This document shows positions 1-10,535 of a stretch of 64,000 bases of DNA, piece by piece. A model generated the notes under the pieces. It was not told where the DNA came from. It worked only from the letters and a program-made list of their open reading frames with translations, and ran no database searches. The DNA lies in the NCBI GenBank assembly GCA_031308135.1, contig JAHLJT010000631.1:7408764-7472763 (forward strand), read 5' to 3'. The stretch's first letter is position 1. Each line of letters begins with the position of its first letter. The DNA comes from Acheta domesticus. Taxonomy: Eukaryota; Arthropoda; Insecta; Orthoptera; Gryllidae. The position numbers and the translations under genes were made by a program.

Positions 1-1640
1 ATACTGGTCTAATTACTGCCTTATATATTCTAACTTTAATGTCTTTTCTCAGATATTGATTTTGCCATATCGAGTGGTTGAGACAGCCTGCTATTCAATT
101 TGCTTTTATGCTTGTTCCTTAGCCTCTTTTATAGATCTGCCATCACTAGTTATTCTTACGCCTAGATATTGTATTTCCATCACTTGCTCTATTAGGTATT
201 CGTTTATAGCTAGTTTGCATCTCTATGGCTCTTTCGAGATTGTTATGCACTTAGTTTTTTGTGTGGATATCCTCATGTTGAATGACTGGCATGTCTTGTA
301 GAATTGAAACAGGAGGCGTTGTAAATCATCTTCGCTTTCGGCAATTAAGACTGTATCGTCTGCGTAACAGATTGAGTTTATGTTATAAGAGCCGAAGTAA
401 TATCCTTTTTTGTTCGTAAGATCGTTTAGGATGTGTTTCATTACCAGGTTGAAGAGTATTGGGCTGAGGGAGTCTCCTTGTCTTATTCCTTGACCTGTTG
501 TTATGGCTTGGGATATTTGTTCGTTATGTTTTTACTTTCATTCTGGTGTTCATATATATATTTGCTATGAGTTTAATAAGGTTGCAGGGGATATTTTCTT
601 TCTTTAATAATCTTACTATATCTACAAGGCGTACGCTGTCAAATGTTTTCTGTATGTCTACGAAACACATATATGCAGATTTGTCGAATTACAGAGATTT
701 CTCAACAATTTGTCGTATAATGAGATCGCATCATTACATGAACTTCCTCTTCTGAATCCTTGCTGTTCTTCTTTCCATTCTATTGAGTTTTCTATTACTT
801 GTGTGATAGTTTTTGTTGTTAGTTTAAAGCGTTGTGTTCAGAAGGTTAATTCCTCTATAATTATTTGGGTCTAGCTTGTCCCCTTTTTTAAAAAGAAGGA
901 TTAGAATGCTCGTTTTCCATTACTCTGGTATTTTACTCTCCCTATATATGTTTTGTATCAGTTTTACTAATTCTTTATGTAGTGATTGCCCCCCGTATTT
1001 TAATAGTCGTTATATATGCCATCCTCTGCGGGTGATTTCCTATTTTTTAATTTGGGTATCGTTTGTATAATCTGTTCTTCTGAGATCTCATAGTCTTGTG
1101 TTAATGTGTCGGCTATAGCCAATACTGGAGCCTCGTTATTGTGAATAGCTTACTAAATATTCCACCCATTCCGTGTTACTGATTTTTGTTGTGCTTATCA
1201 ACTCATTTGTTTCGGAGCGTGTATTTCTTATAAACGCCATATCTGTTTTTTGCAGGCCGTAAAAGTCGTGTTCCATTCTTGCAGTAAACGATTCTTAATA
1301 ATTTTGTTTTATTTTCCTGATCTCTACATTTACTTGATTTCTTATAAGTTTGTATTCTCATAGTCTTGTGATAATTTAGACTGTTTGTATTTGAGAAATG
1401 CTTGGAGTTTCTCCCTAGTTATTTCTTTAACCTCTTCTGTATACCATGGTATGTTTCGCCTTTGTTCTGTTGACTTTTTCTGTTAATTTTTCCTAATGCT
1501 TCTTCGGCTGACGTAAGTATATTAGTTTTATTTTTTCCCAGGCTGTCTCATATCATCTTCTTCTCTAATTCCATTGTTATTGATTCTTTCGTCTAAGCGA
1601 TCTCTATAAAGTTTTTGTGTTGACCCATCTTGAAGGGATT
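1..1640 (-). pseudogene. Reverse transcriptase region of an RTE-like LINE, degraded, running off the left edge
   Basis: Read on the minus strand, short frames carry reverse-transcriptase signatures in the right order: a NYRGINLLN-type motif near 850, then a YADDTVLIAES catalytic motif in the open piece 441-223. The frames are interrupted by many stops and shifts, so this is a dead copy. It continues the endonuclease at 1646-2389 on the same strand. The enzyme would copy the element's own RNA at a nicked chromosomal target. The clade (RTE-like endonuclease/reverse transcriptase) is inferred from motif style, not from a tree. The 3' end lies outside the window. Confidence 0.8.
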
Positions 1641-2191
1641 GAATATTAATTTTTGATATTGTATCCCTGGTATTGTTTTTCCCGTTTAAGTGTTGTTCTT
1701 AATTTAGTTAGCACCAGATTATGGTCACTTCCAATATCTGCGCTTGTTAAGCTTCTTATATCTAAGATGTTTGATGGGTGGCACATTCTATTCGTTACTA
1801 CATAATCTATTATGGTTCGGTATCCCATATTATATTCCCATGTGTATTTATGTTGATCCTTGTGATCGAGGAAGGTATTATTTATTCTTAATTCATTATC
1901 CAAGCAGAACTCGATGAGCAGTTCTCCATTTTCATATAGGTGCGTTTCGTTGAATCTGTTTTTTATGCCAGGGATAACGTCATTTCCAATTCTTGCGTTA
2001 AAGTCGCCTGCTATTATAGTGGTCTCCTCTGGATTTGTCTGGTGTATAACTTCTTGTAGGTTCTCGTAGAACGTTTGTCTTTCGTGTGTAGGCTTGTTAT
2101 TTTCAGGGGCATAGACTGAGATTATGTTTATTGGTTTTGTTTTAGATCTTAATTTCATTGTAACAATTCTTTCTGATATGTACTTGTAGTC

Positions 2192-2297
2192 TTTTTTATT
2201 TATTTATTTATTTATTTACGTCAAAAACAGTTAAAAACTGCGTATGACGAGCTATGGGGAGAAGTGAATTTTGTGCACGTTTTCATAATTCTGTGGT
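2192..2297 (-). mobile_element. Short LINE 3' tail inserted in the endonuclease
   Basis: Read on the minus strand, the segment matches the end of the plus-strand element at 9500-9600 closely (a stretch with CACTTCTCCCCATAG followed by GTTTTTGACGTAAATAAA) and ends in (TAAA)n. It splits the endonuclease frame of the RTE-like LINE, so it is a severely 5'-truncated insertion of a second LINE family. A target duplication could not be fixed. Confidence 0.75.
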
Positions 2298-2375
2298 GTA
2301 TTATCTTATCGAGATGTTTATTGTTTATTATGATTGCTGCTCCTTCCTTTGCTCTTGAGAATTTTTGTACTCCAC

Positions 2376-2383
2376 TATAGATA
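2376..2383. repeat. Target-site duplication, left copy
   Basis: TATAGATA, identical to 4730-4737. The pair brackets the CR1-like insertion, and deleting one copy plus the insert restores the reading of the interrupted endonuclease. Confidence 0.8.
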
Positions 2384-2834
2384 GATATTTATTATTATTT
2401 CCGCAAGTAGGTTTATGCAACCTGGTGGCGGAACATTAAAATTTACATATTATAATTATGAATTAAATACAATGTAACTTAAAAATTATTTTGAGACAAT
2501 AATAATAATAATAATAATAAAATAACAATGTTAACAATAAATGCATTAATAACAATAACCGCATTAATTCTACACTTATGATGTTTCTGTACAGATAATT
2601 TATAATAACATATACGACTTTTAATACACTGCACTCCACTTCACTTCACTTCACTTCACTTCTCTTTCTACTTCTGTATTGCACTACACTTCACAACACG
2701 TCACCACACTTCAATACAAATACTATAAACCAATGCATCTAATAATTATCACAATACTAATAATGATAACAATAATTAATAATAGTAATAATAATAATAA
2801 CAAAATAACCATTCTAATAAATCTAACTTACTAA

Positions 2835-4424
2835 CTAATAAAATTTACAAATATCATTTGTTAGTTTACTTTTAAATCTATGAACACCTTGAGGAAAGGG
2901 TTCCAAGGCTGTCGCAGGCAACTTATTCCAGTCCGTTATAGTTCTATTTGTAAAGGAAAATTTTCCGACATCTGTTCTCTGTGACCTGAACTGAATTTTG
3001 CGTTTGTGATCCCCTCTACTAAAATACGTGGGTCTACTGAGCCAGATGCGGATATCTTTCCAAGCTGGATAACCGGCATACGCTTTGTACAAAGCACAGA
3101 GTCTTGCCTTAACCCTCCTGATTTCTAGTGACTCCCACTCTACTTTCTTTCTATTGCTTCGGAAAATAAGTTTACATGCTCTTCTCTGTACTCTATTCAA
3201 ATATTCCTTTTGTGAGATTCTATAAGGGTCCCAACAAATCGTCCCGTATTCCATTAATGGGCGAACTAGAGATATGTAAGCTAATTCTCTCGCTTTCGCA
3301 GTACTCTTTTTTAGTATTCGCATAGTAAAATGTAATGATCTCCACGCTTTCTCTACGGCAAATTTGACCTGATTTTCCCAACTCAATTTGCTATCAAAAA
3401 TTATTCCCAAATACTTACAAGACACGACTCTTGGAATTTTTTCGTTGCCTAAACTGTATTGAGTTTCAGTATACTTGCGACCCCTACCAAACGTGATGGT
3501 TTTGCTTTTCGAACTATTTATTGTCATGCTATTGTTTTCCGCCCAGAAATGTAGTCTATTTAGATCACCCTGCAAAATATCCTCATCTACTTTTGATTGA
3601 ATAACTCGATATATTATACAGTCATCTGCAAATAGTCCTACCTTTGAAATTAAATTGTCTGGCAGGTCATTCACAAAAGCTAGAAAGAGGAGAGGTCCAA
3701 TAACGCTTCCTTGAGGAATCCCTGAAGTTATCTTTGCTAGATTTGAAAATTGTTGTCCATCTCGGACTTTCTGTTTCCTATTTCGAAGAAGCTCATCAAT
3801 CCACACGACAACTCTGGTGTCAATACCTGACTGCAGCAATTTATGAACCAGTTTGTCGTGTGGCACAACATCAAATGCCTTTGCAAAATCTATTATTACG
3901 GCGTCCACCCTCCCACTATCATCAACTTCATCTGCTATATCCTGAAACAATGATACTACCTGACTCTCGCAAGAGAAACCATTCCTAAAACCATGCTGTC
4001 CCTGAAAGAGCCATTCTTTTTGTTCCCATTGTTGTCTAATATAGTTTGTTATCAAATGTTCCATTAGCTTACATACAACTGATGTAAGACTTACCGGTCT
4101 ATAATTGGCTAAAACAGTTCTGTCACCACTCCTAAAAATCGGAACAACGGTAGCTAGCTTCCAATCGTCGGGCACGCTTGAGTTGTTGATTGAAACATGG
4201 AATAATCTTGTTAAATACGGTAAAATTGCCTCTCCTCCGAGTTTAATTATGTCAGTTGAAATGGCATCTGGACCCCACGACTTTCCGTTTTTCATAGATT
4301 TAATTCGTTTTCGCAATGTATGTGCGTCTATAATAAACTGGTTTGGTACAGCCTCGCTCGAAATCTGAGTGTGGTGAGATTTTGGTTTAAAAACGGAACT
4401 GAAGTAGGTATTGAACGCGTTGCT
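2835..4424 (-). CDS. CR1-like reverse transcriptase (retrotransposon ORF2, partial)
   Basis: About 530 codons are open on the minus strand, from 4424 to the stop at 2835. Domains in order, counting from 4316: NYRPVSLTS (about 71-79), QHGFR (107-111), DFAKAFD with a catalytic aspartate (143-149), GIPQGSVIGPLLF (199-211) and FADD, the second catalytic motif (229-232). A thumb and a C-terminal region ending in TITDWNKLP-like residues follow, typical of CR1/L2-type enzymes. There is no genuine start codon because the element is 5'-truncated; frame continuity upstream is lost at a run of five A's at 4424-4428. All core catalytic motifs survive, so this is a fairly young copy. A Jockey assignment is less likely given the FADD box and the C-terminus. 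Confidence 0.88.
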   Translation of the reverse strand, partial: SNAFNTYFSSVFKPKSHHTQISSEAVPNQFIIDAHTLRKRIKSMKNGKSWGPDAISTDIIKLGGEAILPYLTRLFHVSINNSSVPDDWKLATVVPIFRSGDRTVLANYRPVSLTSVVCKLMEHLITNYIRQQWEQKEWLFQGQHGFRNGFSCESQVVSLFQDIADEVDDSGRVDAVIIDFAKAFDVVPHDKLVHKLLQSGIDTRVVVWIDELLRNRKQKVRDGQQFSNLAKITSGIPQGSVIGPLLFLAFVNDLPDNLISKVGLFADDCIIYRVIQSKVDEDILQGDLNRLHFWAENNSMTINSSKSKTITFGRGRKYTETQYSLGNEKIPRVVSCKYLGIIFDSKLSWENQVKFAVEKAWRSLHFTMRILKKSTAKARELAYISLVRPLMEYGTICWDPYRISQKEYLNRVQRRACKLIFRSNRKKVEWESLEIRRVKARLCALYKAYAGYPAWKDIRIWLSRPTYFSRGDHKRKIQFRSQRTDVGKFSFTNRTITDWNKLPATALEPFPQGVHRFKSKLTNDICKFY

Positions 4425-4729
4425 TTTTCCCGATCATCTATTAGTAACGTGTTCTTTGTATCTTTAACGATAGGAATTTCTTCTTTATTTCCTCTTCTTC
4501 TGCGAGCATATTTCCATCTCCGTCGAGAATTTGTTTCAAAAATATTTCCTGCGCAATTTTCTTTTCTCGTTCTAATTCTTTTGAACAATTACGAAAATGT
4601 ATCCTGTCAGTTTCACTACGATGTCTATTTCTGAAAGCCTTTCTGGTTTTTCTTTTCATACGACGAATTTTTGCATTGTAATATTCTGGATCTGAATTGC
4701 TTTTAAGAAGCAGTAAGATAAGTAGTAAT
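4425..4729 (-). pseudogene. Linker between endonuclease and reverse transcriptase of the CR1-like element
   Basis: The minus frame 4659-4441 encodes a basic, charged linker (MKRKTRKAFRNRHRSETDR) of the kind that precedes CR1-type reverse transcriptase. At least two frameshifts separate it from the main frame: one near 4490-4480 and one at the A-run 4424-4428. It ends at the target duplication, so this is the 5' truncation point of the insertion. Confidence 0.7.
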
Positions 4730-4737
4730 TATAGATA
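4730..4737. repeat. Target-site duplication, right copy
   Basis: TATAGATA, identical to 2376-2383. It marks the 5' boundary of the CR1-like element; beyond it the endonuclease of the older LINE resumes. Confidence 0.8.
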
Positions 4738-4900
4738 AGTGTGTAATTATTTAATTGTGTTATGCCTCTACCTTTTTTTCGTTTTTGAAAGGCAGCATAG
4801 ATCTACGTTGTGTCTATCTAATTCCATTAGAATTTCCTGATAACTTGTGTTCCATGATCTAATATTCCATGTTCCCAGTCTCAGTATGTTTCCTTTTTTC
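4738..4900 (-). pseudogene. N-terminal part of the RTE-like LINE endonuclease
   Basis: On the minus strand the frame from 4893 reads LRLGTWNIRSWN, then MELDRHNVDLCCLS. This is the conserved opening of the endonuclease domain (the N of WNIRSW is a catalytic asparagine position, and the usual SET becomes SKT here). It is separated from the rest of the domain (2389-1646) only by the CR1-like insertion. Confidence 0.8.
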
Positions 4901-4954
4901 TATTTCGATGTCCTTGTTCGTGCCATGTTCGTCTTATTAATCGTATTCCGAGGC

Positions 4955-5115
4955 TTATTCTTTGTTCTATGAGCATTTCTATCCTTTTTACCCCGGGCAG
5001 GTCGCTGACCTCACCCGGGAACCCTCCTCCTTTATCCGGCTTGGGACCAGCAACGGCATTGCTGAGCTACTCGATCCACCCAGCAATAACCGCAGGTGGA
5101 GTTATATACTTTTTA
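4955..5115 (-). other. 5' untranslated region of the RTE-like LINE
   Basis: A comparatively GC-rich block directly upstream of the endonuclease on the minus strand, with GGTGGATCGAGTAGCTCAGC and a CCCGGG-containing stretch. Its position suggests the leader and internal promoter of the LINE. No coding frame is expected here. The boundary at about 5115 is approximate. Confidence 0.5.
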
Positions 5116-5159
5116 CAAATTCTAAAAATTTGCGAGTATGTATTACATACATAGTTAAA

Positions 5160-5758
5160 TGATTCAATAAATATCAAATTTATGTCGTGCTATTGTTGGC
5201 AGACAACAATAAAAAACTTTTTTAAACGCAATAACTCAAAAGTCAACCTTTTTAAAATTATGAAAATCTGTAATATTGCATTTGGATGTTATAGAAGCTA
5301 TTAAATTTTCTTGATATCTTTAAAGGAACAAAAATTATCATTAGAAATCTAACTTGAGCCGAAAGGTGCAGTATGCAACCCGCCACAAAAATTCATTGTT
5401 GCAACGACTCTGCTAGCGTGGCGAGTGATAAACTACTCAGACATAGGTGCCTTTTGGAGAAAAAACTTTCTTAGGCACTTCAGTTGAATTTGATACAGGT
5501 TTTACTAAAAGTTCGTACTCGCTGACTGGAAAGAAAGATTTTTTGGAAATTGAAAAGACGCAATTTGTTCAGGGCGTCTTCCTACAACTATAATATTGAA
5601 GATAGAGATTTTTTCTTAATGAAAAATATTCCTTAAAGACAGATCTTTAAAGTTTATGTTCAACTTTTGGAAAATATGAGTAGTTTCCGTGCAATTTTAC
5701 GCGAAATACAGACATTTTTTCTCAAAAGCCGCTCCAATTTTTTCTTTAAATTTTTTCC
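5160..5758. other. AT-rich spacer, nothing recognised
   Basis: No coding frame, tRNA-like fold or repeat boundary is visible. Runs of T and A dominate. Confidence 0.5.
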
Positions 5759-6386
5759 TCATATGTAATAAGGCACGGTAAAAAATGTAGTGCTAATACC
5801 ATTTTCGGTTATTGTTACATTTTTTCGAAAATACCAAAAAGTGAACTTGATGGCAATTTTTGCTTTCTCGATGTAGGCATCAAGGACAACAATATCCCAA
5901 AATATTTTCAAGTTTGAAAGAGTCATGTCATAAAACCGACTTTTTTGCTTGGAATAACCCAAATTGGAGGTACTACAGGAGCAGGTTGGAAAGCAACGCA
6001 CAATTATTTTTTTCTCCGCTGGTATTGCAACTGGAATGGTGAAATTGGAGGATGAAACAGTTTTCAGTTTACGCTGTGGAGGGTGTATTTTTTCCATGTG
6101 CAGATCTGGCGAGGATAGCCTGAACGACGAAACAAAAATGACGCGCATATTACTGTCGTCAACTTGGGAAGAGCAGAGAAGTGTAATGCGAAATTTTTGG
6201 GAAAAGGGCGTGATCCTAATTAAATTCATAGGGATATGCGCGGGGTGTATGGGGACGACTGAGTGGACCGTAGCAATATCACCAGGTGACGTGCATTCTT
6301 CCAAGAGAGCTATACTCGAAATGGGCTTATACGAACAGGGCAAATTGAAACTGGCAGCAGCAAACTGTCAGAAATGTGTTGATTAA
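5759..6386. other. Two long antisense open frames, unassigned
   Basis: The minus strand is open for 194 codons (6343-5759) and the plus strand for 140 codons (5964-6386) over the same DNA. The plus product has several cysteines (CGGCIFSMC, CAGCMG, CQKC), while the minus product is serine- and proline-rich. I recognise no domain in either and cannot tell which, if any, is real. Surrounding DNA is AT-rich without matching terminal repeats. It may be a fragment of an unrecognised mobile element. An intronless relic on the minus strand is the simplest guess because that frame is the longest. Confidence 0.3.
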
Positions 6387-7389
6387 CTTCGCAACTATGT
6401 AGAAAAGAAGGTCAAAGTTGTACGATCTTCGTTGATTTTTGTTTTGGTACTAGTTCAAATTTGGGGCCCAAAAAAATATTGTTTGACTTGCGATCTGCCC
6501 TTGTATTTTTTTTGCTCCTTATTACTTCTCCTTGAATAGGGAGGGGGGAAATGGAATCACCTCAACAAAACGATCTCGAATTTTCGCTTCTAAAATTCGT
6601 GTTTAATCTTTTTAGCAGTAACTTCGCTTATGCCGGCCTGTGAGCTCTCTTCCAAAGACGGTTAAGATTGGTGCGAATGGCAAGTGGAATAATGGCTGCA
6701 TAGTACTTCTTTGTTTTTTAAATTAAAAAAAAACTTCTTATATAAACATGGTACAGTTCCGATTCCTCTAAAATTTCGATTTTTTTTGGAACCTATCCTA
6801 CATCTCCAAAATTAACTTCAGATACGTATTTGATTCTCAATGTAATTTTTCCATAATTTAAGATTTTTAAATGATGTGAATAAGATTTTTTTCAATATTC
6901 CTTCCTAAGTAATTTTGGTAGAAATTGTGACATTTTTCCAAACATTTCTTAAATATGGAAGGCAGGCCAGGGCACATAGAATGACCGTGATGACAGTGCC
7001 CTGGTGGATAAAACGTGATCTAAAATTATAAATTGCATATAAATTGACAGTATCATAACACTCATTTTTGTGTGTTGACATCCTTTTCGTTTCACTTGAG
7101 TTCAGTTGCCATCCTTACTAACCATTACTATATCTAAATTATGTATTTCATAACACTAAGAGAAGCAAAAGTCTTGTGATGCCGCGAAATCCCATTAGTG
7201 TTCTATCGGTGGCATTTCAAGGACACATCAGCTTAGTAGGTGAAAACAAGCATTTGGCTTTGGCGCGAACGACAAATTCCAAATTGCTGACAGGTGAACG
7301 CGAAAGACTTGTTCCTCGCTGCTTTGCAAAGTTGTTTTTTGTAAAGACTGAATGTAGATGAGTGTAGAGCTCTAACTCTTCCTGTAATG
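6387..7389. other. AT-rich spacer, nothing recognised
   Basis: Short open frames at 7176-7436 show no domain and overlap on both strands; no other structure is seen. Confidence 0.45.
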
Positions 7390-7679
7390 TGGGAGGGTGA
7401 CCGACAAAGGCGACTCATGGCATCGACTGATGTCACTGCAGTGCCTCCGATCGGGAAGTCTTAGGGTTCGTGCCCCGACGTTGGCAGGATTTTCGATACT
7501 AGCTAGAGAGCTGGCTCGAGTTCAGCCGCTGTCTGGGGAATTGTAGAGGCCGACTGCTCTGATCGGTAATTTTTCGTGGTTTCTCCGATCAACACCAGAC
7601 GAATGTCGGAGCAGTACCTTAACAAACGGGTCACGGACTGCGCGCGATCTTTCCTTCCTCTTCCTTGTCATATCCTCTG

Positions 7680-7723
<44 letters not shown>

Positions 7724-7956
7724 CGCACTACACTACCACACATGGTGGTTGACCGGTCGAGAGTTTAGAGCTTGTCGCGGCTGGGGCGGTGCCCCGCTGG
7801 TGGGAGATGGAAAAGGTTGAGGAAAACCCCGCTAGTCGACAGGAAGGTCGGCGCCAGATCTCGCCATCCAGCGGGGGAAGATCCGCGCCACCTCCTCCGG
7901 TAACATATGCACTACATTTACGGGACTAACGACCTTAGTTGACGCACCCTAAAACA
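7390..7956 (+). mobile_element. SINE family A, copy 1 (diverged head)
   Basis: About 560 bp that align along their whole length with 11775-12354, 47561-48109 and part of 60404-61033. Shared landmarks are the block GGTTTCTCCGATCAACACCAG near 7580, a (CA)n tract at 7683-7720, CCGGTCGAG near 7755, CCCCGCTGGTGGGAGAT near 7792 and TACGGGACTAACGACCT near 7920. The head corresponds to the tRNA-like part of copies 2 and 3 but is more mutated. No protein is encoded; it would depend on LINE machinery. Confidence 0.75.
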
Positions 7957-9125
7957 TCATTCTTTTGGTCTCGTGAAACTCAATGTCGCCAAAAATTGAC
8001 TTAAGAACTTCTAGCACAGATTCGATCGTCGTTCAACGGAAATAATCCATTTTCCTCATGTTGGCTATTACGTCACCCGTTTGCTGTTTGCCTTCAGTTT
8101 CGAAGTACTGAGAGTGTGGAGGATATGGAAGAGAGAAGTTCCCCGGGAACGACTGCGTTAGGTACTTGTCGCAATGATAGGCCCCTTGTACCGGCCCTGC
8201 AGTATAAAAAGGAGGAAAAGAAGGAAAAACGAATTTTGCCTTATGCCACAGAGTCTTGATATTGTAAAGAGATACTTTGAATAAAAAATGGCCTATATTT
8301 GAATGCAAAAATATTTGCCAATACTCGATTAACAATTAATTTTACGATATTCAACACTTTTTGCTCAGACTTGAATTATTGATGTCTATGATATTTATAT
8401 TGGACGATTTTGAATTACCTGTAAATTTATGTTAGCTCTGAAAAGGTTCAAATGGTTTGTCTACCAACGAATTTCTATTCTGAATACACTCAGAAAGAAG
8501 GTGTTCTGACAATTTGTTAATCATGTATATTGGAATCAAACGAGTTTCCAGATTCGGGTTCAGAAGTTGTTAGTTGAACTGGAAAAGTGCTTATCACAAC
8601 AAAAGTATCAGGGGCGTAAAAAGTTTGAATGCTTGAATTTGATTCATTTATTGTAGTAAAGGAAACATTTATTTCCTGGTAGATTGTGTCAGTCTTCATT
8701 CTATTCAAAAATTGCGATCATTGAGTACTCACCTCAAAAATTCTAATCATCCATGCAGTACTCTACAAGAACTCAAACGCCGAAACTGAGAAATGTATAT
8801 TAACACTCGGTCTGCAGTCTCCCCAACATTTACCGCAGCCCGGTTATCAACATCGCAAACATTTACTAGTGTTCGTTTGTAGATGTAACGGAGACTCGGC
8901 AAAGCACACGTGCTACACCACAATGTTTACTTCAACCCAGACTGTCGCGCGCCGAAGGGTGCGGGGGAGGGGATGGGTATGATGACACAAATGTCGCCGA
9001 GGATGAGACTTTTTGTGGTCCTTAAAGGGGTATGTTCACTCTTTCATAAAATTGTTTTTTGTGTCACATCAGTGTCGTACTTTATTTAGAGCGCTACTAT
9101 AATTCTTGCGAAAATTTATCCTCGG
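7957..9125. other. Unassigned sequence
   Basis: No supported gene. A TATAAAAA box-like string occurs at about 8203 and a GC-richer patch at 8890-8990 (GCGCGCCGAAGG), but no open frame with a recognisable product follows either. Confidence 0.4.
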
Positions 9126-9600
9126 TAGAGCAAGGTCTACAAAGAAGCTTCTAGAAAGAGCGCCCCCATCTCGATCAGGTGTTTCGTCCAGTTTCCCTGA
9201 TCCTTTGAGCAAATGCTGAGATGGTCCCTTGTTTTGCTTCTGGACATAAATGTAACTTCATTCTTTGTGCACGTACTTCTGAAGTTCCAGTGGGAAATAG
9301 TATTCAAATTACCGTTTTCCATATTATCGCGGCAAAAAGTATTATTCTTTCATGAAGAACATGATGAGGATTAAATTTATAGCTAATTTACCTTTGAAAA
9401 TATATTTTATTATATAGGAGCGAATATTTTGTCAACAAACTTGAAAAAAAACGCTCTTTTTCTGTATTCAAAATTCGACTAGAATATGTTTTAGGATAGA
9501 GATCACAGAATTATGAAAACGTGCACAGAATTCACTTCTCCCCATAGTTCGTCACACACAGTTTTAAACTGTTTTTGACGTAAATAAATAAATAAATAAT
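9126..9600 (+). mobile_element. LINE 3' end with (TAAA)n tail
   Basis: The left part (CATCTCGATCAGGT...CTGAGATGG...TTTTGCTTCTGGAC) recurs at 17955-18070. The right part ends with GTTTTTGACGTAAATAAATAA and recurs on the minus strand at 2192-2297. The piece contains no reverse transcriptase, so it is the 3' untranslated end of a LINE, a 5'-truncated insertion. Confidence 0.65.
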
Positions 9601-10448
9601 AAATTCGAATTGACGAGGGAGATGTCGGATATCCTCCCCGTTAAAGAGAGTTTGATGTCCCCTTTTGGAAAAGTAACATATTACAGATCAGTAAAGCATG
9701 GTCCTATTACGCAAATATTCAATGAAAAATTGGGAACCTTTGTGAAAAATGTCGTCTGAGCGTTTCAGAAAATTCCCAATTTTGAGCTCATTTTAAAAAA
9801 AAATTTTTTGATAATCTTCGTAGAAAATAATTCGAAGTACTTGTGTTCACAAATGCCACAAAGGCATAAAAATAATGTGAATATAAACGACGAGAGAGAA
9901 ATTTAAATAAACACTTTTGTGTAATTCTTAAAAAATCAAAAGAATGCCTCAGAATAGCTTCTATGTCGTGTAATTGAGGGCATTTAATACTATTCATTGA
10001 AATATTTTCGAGAAAATATTTGGATACTTTAATTAAGAACATGTCATTCGAACGATTGTGTAAAAGTACGGGCGGACAGATGGTTTGCTGTAAACCAATT
10101 TTTCGATTTCAAACCCGCACAAAATATGGATTCTGATCATACAACGGTTTACATGAAGGGATTTACTACATACAGGAACAAGAATTACGCAGTTGTTTTT
10201 TTATCGACGATCTACAATACAATTTTTTCGGACGAATATTCTCCGCTGCAGCATTACATAACTCTCTATATTATATATGTAGTATTCGAAAATGTTAAAA
10301 AAAAGCTCATCGTTATCTTTCGCCAGGTTTAAAGCGAATAAGTCCAAAATGATATCTTCTAAAAACGTTTTTAATTACTTTTTGTTAAAGAAAACGTATT
10401 TTGTAGTTTAGTATTCTTCAAATGTAATATTATTATTATTACATATGG
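9601..10448. other. AT-rich spacer, nothing recognised
   Basis: Only short frames without known domains (for example 68 codons at 10126-10332). Confidence 0.45.
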
Positions 10449-10535
10449 AGAAGATTTTATATTCAGTCGACACAAAAAAATTTATTCGTAATGTAGATAA
10501 ATAATAATATTATTAATAAGAATTTCTTTATTGCC
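10449..10535 (+). mobile_element. 3' end remnant of an R4/Dong-like LINE
   Basis: The string GATTTTATATTCAG followed by CGACAC is shared with the 3' ends at about 38370 and 38715. It is followed by ATAATAATATTATTAATAA, again a TAA-rich flank as in those copies. It is short and diverged, so the call is tentative. Confidence 0.45.

Larger units (their letters stand above)
1646..2389 (-). pseudogene. AP-like endonuclease domain of the RTE-like LINE, main part
   Basis: The open frame 2158-1646 has the hallmarks of an exonuclease-endonuclease-phosphatase domain: SVYAPENN, then GDFNARIG (metal and DNA binding), then a C-terminal GSDHNLVL block. The domain makes the target nick that primes reverse transcription. 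Upstream codons continue at about 2389-2300 (residues resembling SGVQKFSRAKEGAAIII), after a foreign tail inserted at 2192-2297. The first part of the same domain lies on the far side of the CR1-like insertion, at 4900-4738. Lost continuity, not lost motifs, makes it non-functional. Confidence 0.82.
2384..4729 (-). mobile_element. 5'-truncated CR1-like LINE
   Basis: An insertion of about 2.35 kb on the minus strand, bounded by an 8-bp direct repeat. It contains a short degraded linker (4729-4425), a long reverse transcriptase frame (4424-2835), an AT-rich 3' untranslated region and a terminal AATAATAATAAATA-type tail at 2384-2400. The endonuclease and ORF1 are missing, as expected for incomplete target-primed reverse transcription. 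It sits inside the endonuclease of the RTE-like LINE: host codons resume correctly on each side when the insert and one repeat copy are skipped. Confidence 0.87.

Noticed and set aside
8195..8335. Promoter at a TATAAAAA string
   Set aside because: No downstream gene or initiator; such strings are frequent in AT-rich DNA.
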